Below, piece by piece: positions 8,520-14,926 of a DNA stretch of 31,996 nt. This DNA is from PALSA-612 sp046729255 (GTDB taxonomy: Bacteria > Actinomycetota > Thermoleophilia > Gaiellales > Gaiellaceae): positions 1 through 31,996 of the forward strand of contig JBKPGF010000048.1 of the NCBI GenBank assembly GCA_046729255.1, given 5' to 3'. Both the position numbers and the translations under genes were made by a program. How positions within the stretch are numbered: the first letter of the stretch is position 1; each line of letters starts with the position of its first letter. The notes beneath the pieces are model-generated. The model was given only the letters and a program-made list of their open reading frames with translations, was not told where the DNA came from and made no database searches.

Positions 8520-8885
8520 GTGGACGACACCGAGGTACTGACAGACCTCAATCTCCAGTTCATCGAGGCGTTCCGGCAGGGTTCGTGGGAGCTGCTCGAG
8601 CCGATCCTCTCCCCGGGCTTTGCGTACCTCGACGGAGCGACGGGCGAGGTCTGGGAGCACGAGCGATACGTGGAGAACCTCAGGAGCAACGCGGCTCCGA
8701 CGCTGACGATCGACCAGGTGGCGATACACGTGGACGGCGCCACCTCCGTCGTGTCGGCGCGAACCCTGAGGGAACCGGGGACGTATCGCCGGTACGTCGA
8801 CACGTACGAGCGTCGAGGCGACACGTGGCAGTGCGTTCACGCGTGCGTCTGGCCCGTGGCAGATGCCTCTATACCTGCCGCGTGA
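8520..8885 (+). CDS. SnoaL/DUF4440-like protein (NTF2 fold)
   Basis: A 121-residue protein of the NTF2-like superfamily: an N-terminal helix (LTDLNLQFIEAFRQGSWE), a central FAYLDGATGEVWEHERYVE segment and a C-terminal sheet (YRRYVDTYERRGDTWQCVHA). Such proteins are small dimeric cone-shaped enzymes or ligand binders; substrate cannot be told from sequence. The GTG start is chosen because GGAAGGAG lies five bases upstream, although the frame is open further 5'. Its TGA stop overlaps by one base the ATG of the Ada-AlkA fusion gene, so the two are probably co-translated. Confidence 0.75.
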   Translation: MDDTEVLTDLNLQFIEAFRQGSWELLEPILSPGFAYLDGATGEVWEHERYVENLRSNAAPTLTIDQVAIHVDGATSVVSARTLREPGTYRRYVDTYERRGDTWQCVHACVWPVADASIPAA

Positions 8886-10291
8886 TGACTTTCGCCGGGG
8901 TCGCCACGACGGGGATCTACTGTAGGCCGGGTTGCGGTGCCCGGCCGAGGCCGGAAAACGTTCGGGCGTTTCCGCTCGCCGCTGCCGCGGAGGCGGCGGG
9001 CTTCCGCGCGTGCTTCCAGTGTCGACCGTACCGCTGGCCACAGTCGATTGCCTGGACGGAGCCCGAGCTCGTCTGCCGTGCCGTTCGCATGATTCTCGAC
9101 GGGGCGCTCGACCGGGCAAACGAGGAGCAGCTTGGTGCGCGCGTCGGGGTGTCCCCTCGCCACCTCCGTCGGCTCTTTACGGCCAACCTCGGGGTGACCC
9201 CGGACGGACTGGCGCGCTCGGCGCGCGCCCACTTCGCTCGGCGCCTGCTCGACGACACCGACCTCTCGATGCTCGAGATCGCACTTGCGACCGGCTTCGG
9301 CAGCCTTCGCCAGTTCAACCGTGTGTGTCAGGAGATCTTCCGCGCGTCCCCGCGAGAGCTCAGAGCGAAGAGACGCAAGGCTGACCGTCTCGTGGCCGAC
9401 GGCGGTCTTCCACTGCGACTCGCGTTCCGTGGCCCGCTCGACTGGAGCGCAATCGTCGCCTACCTCGGAGCGCGCGCGTCGCCCGGCGTCGAGCACGTCG
9501 CGGGCGACACGTACCGACGCACGATCGTCGTCGATGGCGACCCCGGCGCCATCGAGCTCTCCCCAGGCGGCGACGACTACCTGCTGCTCATTGCCCACCT
9601 GCCGCACTGGGACGAGCTGACGCATCTGGTGGCTCGTGCTCGCCGGATTGCGAACCTCGACCTCGACCTCGACGAGCCCTCCCTGCACCTTGGCCGCGAT
9701 CGGACGCTGGGGCCGCTGCTTCGGGCCCGCCCCGGCCTCCGTCCCCCGGGCGCATGGTGCCCGGTCGAGACCGGCGTCCGAGCGATCATCGCTCAGCAGG
9801 TCAGCGTTGCGGCCGCGAACACGATCACCGGCCGCCTCGTCGAGCGTTACGGCACTCCTGTGCCGGGGCTTCGGGAGCTCGGCCTCACTCATGCCTTCCC
9901 TGCGGCGACCACGCTCGCGGCCGCAAGGCTCTCCGGTCTCGGGCTTCCTCGCGCCAGGCAGGGTGCGATCAGGTCCTTCGCTCGCGCCGTTCGGGACGAT
10001 GCGATCCGGCTCGACGGCAGCGTCGATCTCGACACGCTGACCGCTTCGATAACCGCCGTCGACGGTATCGGGCCCTGGACCGCGCACTACCTCGCGCTCC
10101 GGCTCGGCGAACGCGACGCGTTTCCGATCTCGGAGATCAGCTGGCTCCGCGCGCTCGGGGGCGCACGGCCCCGCGGCACGAACGGCCACCTCTCGGAGCG
10201 GTGGCGACCTTGGCGGGCGCTGGCCGCGACCCATCTCTGGACGGCCGATGCCGCGCTCGCGCCTCGCTCCGCACGACCACGTGCCGCGTGA
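8885..10291 (+). CDS. Ada/AraC/AlkA fusion: DNA alkylation repair regulator-glycosylase
   Basis: A 468-residue fusion. Residues 1-50 are an Ada zinc domain with all four Cys (13, 17, 43, 46; TTGIYCRPGC and CFQCRP), which in Ada accepts methyl groups from phosphotriesters. Residues about 60-160 are an AraC DNA-binding domain. Residues about 170-460 are an AlkA 3-methyladenine glycosylase with helix-hairpin-helix VDGIGPWTAHYLALRLG. Two oddities: the N-terminus lacks some 15-20 residues that usually precede TTGIYC, and the catalytic Asp of AlkA (Asp238 in E. coli) aligns with Glu417 in DAFPISEISWLRA. The ATG overlaps the stop of the SnoaL gene, and its own TGA overlaps the GTG of the NIPSNAP gene. 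Probably senses methylation damage and excises damaged bases, if Glu supports catalysis. Confidence 0.85.
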   Translation: MTFAGVATTGIYCRPGCGARPRPENVRAFPLAAAAEAAGFRACFQCRPYRWPQSIAWTEPELVCRAVRMILDGALDRANEEQLGARVGVSPRHLRRLFTANLGVTPDGLARSARAHFARRLLDDTDLSMLEIALATGFGSLRQFNRVCQEIFRASPRELRAKRRKADRLVADGGLPLRLAFRGPLDWSAIVAYLGARASPGVEHVAGDTYRRTIVVDGDPGAIELSPGGDDYLLLIAHLPHWDELTHLVARARRIANLDLDLDEPSLHLGRDRTLGPLLRARPGLRPPGAWCPVETGVRAIIAQQVSVAAANTITGRLVERYGTPVPGLRELGLTHAFPAATTLAAARLSGLGLPRARQGAIRSFARAVRDDAIRLDGSVDLDTLTASITAVDGIGPWTAHYLALRLGERDAFPISEISWLRALGGARPRGTNGHLSERWRPWRALAATHLWTADAALAPRSARPRAA

Positions 10292-10665
10292 GCTCCCAAG
10301 CGAGGATGCGCTCAGGTCCCGTTCTCGATCTCCGTACGTACAGGCTCGTGCCGGACGGGCGCGACGCCTTCGATCGCATCCTCCGCGACGAGGCGCTGCC
10401 GATGCTCAGCCGGGCGGGCATTCAGGTCGTAGGCCACGGCCCCTCGCTCGCGGATACCGTCCACTACTTCCTCGCGCGCGCCTTCCGCACGCGTGACGAG
10501 CGCGACGAGCAGCTGGCTGCGTTCTACGGCAGCGAGGTGTGGCAAAGGGACTACGAAGGCCCGGTGATGGAGCTGATCGAGAGCTTCCACACCGTTGTCA
10601 TCCCGGCCACCCCAGGTGTCGTCGCGGCCTTGGCGCCGACGGACGAGGCTGGCCCACTCGCCTAG
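10288..10665 (+). CDS. NIPSNAP-family protein
   Basis: A 125-residue ferredoxin-like-fold protein with the NIPSNAP pattern: VLDLRTYRLVPDGRDAFDRIL at the start, a middle HYFLARAFRTRDERDEQLAAFY segment and VWQRDYEGPVMELIESFHTVV. The function of bacterial NIPSNAP proteins is poorly defined. The GTG start overlaps the upstream TGA as GTGA; an ATG at 10306 is an alternative beginning six codons later. It ends tail to tail with the HAF-repeat gene, both stops sharing the palindrome CTAG at 10662-10665. It completes a three-gene coupled unit with the SnoaL-like and Ada-AlkA genes. Confidence 0.75.
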   Translation: MSSQARMRSGPVLDLRTYRLVPDGRDAFDRILRDEALPMLSRAGIQVVGHGPSLADTVHYFLARAFRTRDERDEQLAAFYGSEVWQRDYEGPVMELIESFHTVVIPATPGVVAALAPTDEAGPLA

Positions 10666-11858
10666 TCCTCGATCGGCTTCGCGACGAAGGCGACGAACAC
10701 GCCCGCCTCGTCGTCGAATGCTTGGCCCGTGATCCTGCCGCGATCGTCGATGTCGAAGGCGGCGAGGAGGACGTCGTCCTCGTCGACGAGCTCGTTCAGG
10801 TCCGTCATCACGCCCTCCTGCCAGAGGAACGCGTGGCAGTTCCCGTCGACGTCGCACGACCTGCCGACGACCTGCCCCAGTCTGTTGATACCCCAAGCAT
10901 CGCTGTTGTCATCGAGCGGCGGAGGCAGCGTCCCGAGATCGACGATGCCGCCGTTCTCCGTCCAGAGGAATGCACGCGGGTGGTACTCCCCGCCATCTGC
11001 CGCGGAGAAGTTGGAGAATCCCACGATGTCCCCGTGCACGTTGATCGCGTTCGGCGTGTGCCAGGCCACACCCCCGAGGTTGCCGATGTCGGTCACCTCG
11101 CCCTGATCCCAGAGCACTGCGTGACGCGCCGTGAAACGCCCGATCGCCTGGTCACAGGTTCCGCTGATGCCGACGATCTGGCCCTGGTCGTTGATGGCCG
11201 TGGCCGCTCCGGACGTGTCGCCCGGGAGCAACGGTAGCTTCCGGATGCTTCCGTCGCTCGCTCGCCAGACGACCGGCAGGAACTGGAGAACTTGGGGCGG
11301 GACGCAGCTCGGGTCCTGAACCGTGTTCTCCGCCCAGCCGACGATCTCGCCCGTGTTCGAGGAGCCGGCTGCGAAGCCGTGCGTGCCGCCGAGCGTCGGC
11401 AGCGGCTTCATCTCGCCGTTCTGCCATCTAAAGCCCAGGCACTGGTGGCCTGTAGCCGTCGCAGGCGGGAAGAACGCGGAGCAGCTCCAGTCCTCGTTGT
11501 TCGGGTCGAGCTCGTCGGTTTGCGAGATCCCCGTGATGAGACCGCGCACGTTCTCGACCGGCCAGCGAACGACACTGTTCCGCTCCTCCGGGGTGCCGAG
11601 CGTGCCGAGATCGGTGAGCTCCCCGTCTCGCCACAGCGTCGCGTGCCGGATCTGATTGTCGGACAGGTTCGAGCGGCCCGTGACCCAGCCGCGATTGTTG
11701 ATGCTGAAGCCTGCGCTCGATCCACCCCCTAGCGACGGCAGTTGGGTGACGTCGTACTGCGGCGTCTGGCTTGATCGCTTGGCGCTGTCCACGCTGCCGA
11801 CGGCGCCACCGGCGAACGATGCGAAACACAAGAGTGCGAACGCGGTCAGGATCTTCAT
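10662..11858 (-). CDS. Secreted HAF-repeat (extracellular repeat) protein
   Basis: A 398-residue exported protein. Residues 1-25 form a Sec signal peptide (MKILTAFALLCFASFAGGAVG). The rest consists of about six repeats of 50-60 residues, each with a turn like AINDQGQIVGIS or GINRLGQVVGRS and a strand like HAFLWQEGVMTDL, HAVLWDQGEVTDIGNLGG or RAFLWTENGGIVDLGTL. These are the hallmarks of the HAF extracellular-repeat family, whose beta-propeller-like members have no known activity. Cys pairs in the middle repeats may form disulfides. AGGAGG precedes the ATG by six bases, so the start is well supported. Monocistronic in appearance; convergent with the NIPSNAP gene. Confidence 0.85.
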   Translation of the reverse strand: MKILTAFALLCFASFAGGAVGSVDSAKRSSQTPQYDVTQLPSLGGGSSAGFSINNRGWVTGRSNLSDNQIRHATLWRDGELTDLGTLGTPEERNSVVRWPVENVRGLITGISQTDELDPNNEDWSCSAFFPPATATGHQCLGFRWQNGEMKPLPTLGGTHGFAAGSSNTGEIVGWAENTVQDPSCVPPQVLQFLPVVWRASDGSIRKLPLLPGDTSGAATAINDQGQIVGISGTCDQAIGRFTARHAVLWDQGEVTDIGNLGGVAWHTPNAINVHGDIVGFSNFSAADGGEYHPRAFLWTENGGIVDLGTLPPPLDDNSDAWGINRLGQVVGRSCDVDGNCHAFLWQEGVMTDLNELVDEDDVLLAAFDIDDRGRITGQAFDDEAGVFVAFVAKPIED

Positions 11859-12020
11859 GGCGACCTCCTCTGGGCGGGGCACCTTGTCGCCGCGGGTGTT
11901 CGTGGCAGCAACGTTCGTCGTTATGCCTGCGCGGAGGCCGAGCCTGCTCGCCGTTTCCGGACAGATTGCAGGCTTAGGGGCGATGCCGAGCTCGAGCGCC
12001 GGCGCAACGGCGCGGCCTCT

Positions 12021-12464
12021 TTACACAGTGCCTTCGAGTCGCTCCTTGAGGCGCTGCATGTTTTGTGGCATCTCCTCCTGCGCCTTCCTCCGGATGAACA
12101 GGGGAAGGAGGAGTTTGCCGATCCCGTGACCCCGAAGCTCGAGTTCGATGGTGACGCGGGAGTGCGTTCCACCCCCGAGCGGCTCGATGACGCCTTTGAC
12201 GTCCCCCCGTACCGGACCGTCGAGTCCTCGGACGACCCAACTCGTAGGGGGATTGAGCTCAGCGAGCTCGGCAGATTGGGTCATTTCGCGTCGTCCGACG
12301 CGCCTCGTCACTCGAGCTTTCGTTCCTACCCGACCCGGTGTGTCGGACGACTCGGCTCTAACAACGCTCTCCTGCCATTCGGGAAGCCGTTTCGGATCGG
12401 TCACGTAGGCGAATATCTCGTCCGGGCTTCTCGCGATCTCGGTGCTCACGATGATGGGTGCCAT
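12021..12464 (-). CDS. SRPBCC-family protein (polyketide cyclase/dehydrase-like)
   Basis: A 147-residue START/SRPBCC-fold protein: IVSTEIARSPDEIFAYVTDP then LPEWQESVVRAE at the N-terminus, a central beta-sheet region and a long C-terminal helix (EEMPQNMQRLKERLE). This family binds hydrophobic ligands in a helix-grip pocket; the actual ligand is unknown. The ATG at 12464 is supported by AGAGGAGG a few bases upstream. It is followed, 162 bases later on the same strand, by the HAF gene; that gap shows no gene. Confidence 0.82.
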   Translation of the reverse strand: MAPIIVSTEIARSPDEIFAYVTDPKRLPEWQESVVRAESSDTPGRVGTKARVTRRVGRREMTQSAELAELNPPTSWVVRGLDGPVRGDVKGVIEPLGGGTHSRVTIELELRGHGIGKLLLPLFIRRKAQEEMPQNMQRLKERLEGTV

Positions 12465-12675
12465 CGCGCCTCCTCTTGGGGTGCCCTCCTGATGATTCCG
12501 AAGATGCTGAGTTCGCGTCGGTGGTGACATGCCGCTGCTGGCGGATGACGTCGTCGATCGAGCGGGGCAGGTGTCAGGTCTGGGACAGGTTTGGTTTTCA
12601 GCGTTGCAACGCCGCATCGCCGTCGTGGCCGGCGTGCACGGCCGCGGCTCACGGCAGCTTTAGGAGATCACCCTC

Positions 12676-12703
12676 CGCCGGGAAGCCGCCAGACTTCCCG
12701 GCG
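12676..12703 (-). terminator. Hairpin downstream of tRNA-Ser(CGA)
   Basis: A 10-bp perfect inverted repeat, CGCCGGGAAG and CTTCCCGGCG, with an 8-base loop, begins 8 bases after the 3' end of the minus-strand tRNA gene. It has no T-run, so it may be a GC-rich terminator or a processing signal. Confidence 0.45.
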
Positions 12704-12711
12704 ATTTGAGG

Positions 12712-12798
12712 CGGAGGGGGGGAGATTTGAACTCCCGCGGGACTTGCGCCCCGAACGGTTTTCGAGACCGCCGCATTCGACCGCTCTGCCACCCCTCC
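12712..12798 (-). tRNA. tRNA-Ser (anticodon CGA)
   Basis: On the minus strand an 87-base class II tRNA can be folded: acceptor GGAGGGG/CCCCTCC, D arm with GCAGAGCGGTCGAATGC, anticodon stem-loop GGTCTCGAAAACC giving CGA, a long variable arm, and T arm GGGAG-TTCAAAT-CTCCC. The discriminator is G, as in serine tRNAs. CCA is not encoded (the DNA continues CCT). Confidence 0.93.
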
Positions 12799-12860
12799 GC
12801 GCTCCTACAGGGTACTCGGCTCGGCCCGCGAATCAGCCGGAGGTAAGCTGGTACGTGCTT

Positions 12861-12951
12861 GGAGAAGTGGCCGAGTGGCTGAAGGCGGCGCCCTGCTAAG
12901 GCGTTACGTGGGTGAACTCCTGCGTCGAGGGTTCGAATCCCTCCTTCTCCG
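12861..12951 (+). tRNA. tRNA-Ser (anticodon GCU)
   Basis: A 91-base class II tRNA: acceptor GGAGAAG/CTTCTCC, D arm GTGGCCGAGTGGCTGAAGGC, anticodon loop CTGCTAA giving GCU, long variable arm, T arm GAGGG-TTCGAAT-CCCTC, discriminator G, CCA not encoded. It diverges from tRNA-Ser(CGA) with only 62 bases between them. Its 3' end is duplicated exactly 128 bp downstream. Confidence 0.95.
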
Positions 12952-12953
12952 TT
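12930..12953 (+). repeat. Direct repeat copy 1 (3' end of tRNA-Ser), att-like
   Basis: A 24-base sequence covering most of the T arm, the 3' acceptor strand and two bases beyond the tRNA. It recurs without mismatch at 13058-13081. tRNA 3' ends are classic integrase attachment sites, so this may be the left attachment site of a lost or minimal element. Confidence 0.7.
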
Positions 12954-13057
12954 CCTGGTAGTGCGGCGGCTCCCATCAGACGCTTCGCGGGGGAAACCTC
13001 CCGGTTTCCCCCGAACCCCCTTCCACCGGTCCGCTACGCGGACGGGCGCTGCGCGCC
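12954..13057. mobile_element. 104-bp hairpin-rich segment between tRNA repeats (REP/MITE-like or element scar)
   Basis: The segment between the two 24-bp repeats contains three perfect palindromes: an 11-bp stem (12988-12998 with 13003-13013, loop TCCC), a 6-bp stem (13029-13034 with 13038-13043) and a 5-bp stem (13045-13049 with 13053-13057). It has no open frame of note. The first hairpin may terminate the tRNA. The whole looks like an extragenic palindromic repeat or the scar of an excised element; the assignment as mobile is inference. Confidence 0.4.
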
Positions 13058-13081
13058 GGTTCGAATCCCTCCTTCTCCGTT
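13058..13081 (+). repeat. Direct repeat copy 2 (tRNA-Ser 3'-end duplicate), att-like
   Basis: Identical over 24 bases to the end of the tRNA-Ser(GCU) gene. The bases upstream cannot restore the 5' half of the T stem, so this is not a working tRNA. Its last two bases are the first two of the TTG start codon of the next gene. Confidence 0.7.
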
Positions 13082-13493
13082 GAAGCGCTTGGCCGCCCTC
13101 GCGTCTTTCGTCGCCTTCGCAGTCGGTTGCGGCGGCGACGAGGGTCCGCACCTGGAGGGCCCGTTCTGGGTGCTCGAGTCGGGCCGTGACGTGCCGCTCG
13201 AGCCGGGAATCACGGCCACGGCATCGTTCCGCGAGGGCACCGTCCGCGGGTACACCGGCTGCAACCAGTACACGGCGTCCTACACGGCGGAGGGCGACTC
13301 GCTGGAGATCGGCGCCGTCGGCTCCACACTCATGGCCTGCCCGCCGCCCCGCGATGCGATCGAGCAGGCGTACGTCGCTGCCCTCGACCAGGTCGCAAGC
13401 TGGACGACAGACGGTGAGGAGCTGGTGCTTTCAGACGGCGGCGGCGAGGAGCTGCTGCGCTATACGCAGGCTCGCACGGGCGGGGATATCTGA
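13080..13493 (+). CDS. META-domain (HslJ-like) lipoprotein
   Basis: A 137-residue probable lipoprotein. Residues 1-17 form a short lipoprotein signal (KRLAALASFVAFAVGC) with Cys17 as the lipidated residue, followed by a META/HslJ domain: FWVLESG, TASFREGTVRGYTGCNQYTA, LEIGAVGSTLMACPPP and a C-terminal VASWTTDGEELVLSD strand. META proteins occur as envelope lipoproteins, some linked to stress or antibiotic tolerance; no enzyme function is known. The only sensible start giving this signal peptide is the TTG at 13080, which has no ribosome binding site and straddles the end of the tRNA-derived repeat. The original 5' region may therefore have been replaced. Confidence 0.75.
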   Translation: MKRLAALASFVAFAVGCGGDEGPHLEGPFWVLESGRDVPLEPGITATASFREGTVRGYTGCNQYTASYTAEGDSLEIGAVGSTLMACPPPRDAIEQAYVAALDQVASWTTDGEELVLSDGGGEELLRYTQARTGGDI

Positions 13494-13496
13494 CGC

Positions 13497-13793
13497 CTAG
13501 TCGTGAATGCGCGCGATGAGGTTCTCGCGCTTGATCACCTTCACCTCGATGCCGCCGAGGCGGACGTCGAAGCCCTCCTCGCGCGGATAGAGCACCTTGT
13601 CGCCGGGCTCGATGCCGCCGGCGTCCGTGCCGACTGCCGTCACGATCCCCGTCCGCACGGCAGCCGCTGACGCGGCCGAGGCGGGAAGGATCAGCCCGGA
13701 TCGCGTCTCCGTCTCGTCGTTTGACGGCTGGATCACGAGGTACTCGTCAAGCGGCTCGATGGAAACATCGATGTGCTGGTGCTCTACTGCCAT
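13497..13793 (-). CDS. groS: Co-chaperonin GroES (10 kDa)
   Basis: A 98-residue GroES: core DVSIEPLDEYLVIQPS, mobile loop ETRSGLILPASA, then GTDAGGIEPGDKVLYP and the final KVIKRENLIARI. It caps GroEL in protein folding in the cytoplasm. No groEL lies next to it in this window, so the chaperonin must be elsewhere. The ATG has no ribosome binding site; a -10-like TACCCT sits six bases before it, suggesting a leaderless mRNA. No CIRCE palindrome is visible. The start lies only 20 bases from that of the divergent kinase gene, and the stop three bases from the META lipoprotein stop. Confidence 0.9.
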   Translation of the reverse strand: MAVEHQHIDVSIEPLDEYLVIQPSNDETETRSGLILPASAASAAAVRTGIVTAVGTDAGGIEPGDKVLYPREEGFDVRLGGIEVKVIKRENLIARIHD

Positions 13794-13799
13794 GGCAGA

Positions 13800-13805
13800 A
13801 GGGTA
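13800..13805 (-). promoter_or_regulatory. Candidate -10 of a leaderless groES promoter
   Basis: TACCCT (TAnnnT) ends six bases before the groES ATG, so transcription would start at or next to the A of the start codon. Absence of a ribosome binding site supports this, but the -35 is not evident. Confidence 0.35.
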
Positions 13806-13813
13806 CCGGGCGC

Positions 13814-14926
13814 GTGAGCGAGCGGATTCCAGATACACCCGACGAGGTGACGCCGGAGTGGCTGTCGACTGTACTGACGGACGCCGGCGTGCTGACCGTT
13901 GGGCGCGTGATCGCCTCGCAATGGGAGCGAGTGGGCGAGGAGTACGGGTTCACCGGCCTCGTCGGCCGTGTCGAGCTTCGCTACGAGGATGAGCCGGGGA
14001 CGCCTCCCGCGTCGCTGATCGTGAAGCTGCCCATGGCGAAGGGCGACGCCGTGTCGGGCCATCGAGCCGTCCAGGAGCGAGATCCTGCCCTCATGCGTCT
14101 TTACTACGAGCGTTGTGTGCGTGAGTTGCGTTTCTATCGCGAGATCGGGGTCTCGGTTGCCCCGATGCTGTATTACTCGGCCGCAGACGAGGCGCAACAC
14201 CGCGTCGTCCTGTTGCTCGAGGATCTCAGCGGTGGCCGGCAGGGTGATGTCCTGGAGGGCTGCTCGATCGACGACGCTCGGCTCGTCATCGATCAACTGG
14301 CGCCCTTCCACGCGCGGTGGTGGGGTGATCGCGCACTGGCCAGTGGCTTTCCGGTCGCGGGCCGCGATCCAAGGGAGCGGGAACAGCGGTACGCGAGGCA
14401 GGTCGATCTCTTCATCGAGCGGTACGGCGACCGGTTGTCGCCCACCATCTCCGGCGTCCTTGAAGGGCTTCGGTCGCGGCTCGTCGACGTTGCCGGCGCG
14501 TTGTATGCGCGACAGAAGACGCTGATCCACGGCGACCTCCACCTGGACAATCTGCTCTTTGACGCACGCGGCGACGGGCGCTCAGTGACGGTGCTCGACT
14601 GGCAAACGGTGTCGATCGGCTCGCCGGCATGGGACGTGGCGCTGTTCCTCTTCGGGTCGTTGAGCGTGGACGATCGCCGTGGGGCAGAGAACGAGTTGTT
14701 CGACCGGTACGTTGGCCTCCTCTCGGCTCACGGCGTTCGTGGGTTCTCGAGCGAGGACCTTCGCCTCGACTGTGGATTGGCCGTGCTCCTCGCGCTGGCG
14801 GGGACGGTCGGGTGGCTCGCGACCGTGGATCGCGACGCGAGCGCTCGGGAGCGCGCGCTCCAGGACGCCGTGCTGAGCGACGGCCGTCTCTTCACGGCCG
14901 TGCTCGACTACGCGAGCATCGTCTGA
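13814..14926 (+). CDS. Phosphotransferase, aminoglycoside/ecdysteroid-kinase-like
   Basis: A 370-residue protein-kinase-like-fold phosphotransferase. The N-lobe has ASLIVKLPM (nucleotide Lys) and LRFYREIG, the hinge has VVLLLEDLSGG, the catalytic loop is LIHGDLHLDNLLF with His239 and Asp241, and VTVLDWQTVSIGSPAWDVA carries the metal-binding Asp. The pattern is closest to the EcKinase-like/CHK branch of APH enzymes, which phosphorylate small alcohols or amides with ATP; the substrate is unknown and antibiotic resistance should not be assumed. The GTG start is preceded by GAAGGG about ten bases upstream. It diverges from groES across a 20-base gap, and its stop abuts the stop of the convergent amino-acid ABC ATPase gene. 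Confidence 0.8.
   Translation: MSERIPDTPDEVTPEWLSTVLTDAGVLTVGRVIASQWERVGEEYGFTGLVGRVELRYEDEPGTPPASLIVKLPMAKGDAVSGHRAVQERDPALMRLYYERCVRELRFYREIGVSVAPMLYYSAADEAQHRVVLLLEDLSGGRQGDVLEGCSIDDARLVIDQLAPFHARWWGDRALASGFPVAGRDPREREQRYARQVDLFIERYGDRLSPTISGVLEGLRSRLVDVAGALYARQKTLIHGDLHLDNLLFDARGDGRSVTVLDWQTVSIGSPAWDVALFLFGSLSVDDRRGAENELFDRYVGLLSAHGVRGFSSEDLRLDCGLAVLLALAGTVGWLATVDRDASARERALQDAVLSDGRLFTAVLDYASIV

Noticed and set aside
13040..13081. A third tRNA-Ser gene
   Set aside because: Only the T loop and 3' acceptor are present; the 5' T stem is mismatched and no anticodon or D arm precedes it.
13497..13900. CIRCE/HrcA element for groES
   Set aside because: Searched by eye for TTAGCACTC-N9-GAGTGCTAA on both strands upstream of groES; none present.
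13814..14926. Aminoglycoside resistance gene
   Set aside because: The fold and HGD motif are shared by many small-molecule kinases; sequence is closer to ecdysteroid-kinase-like enzymes and nothing indicates resistance.
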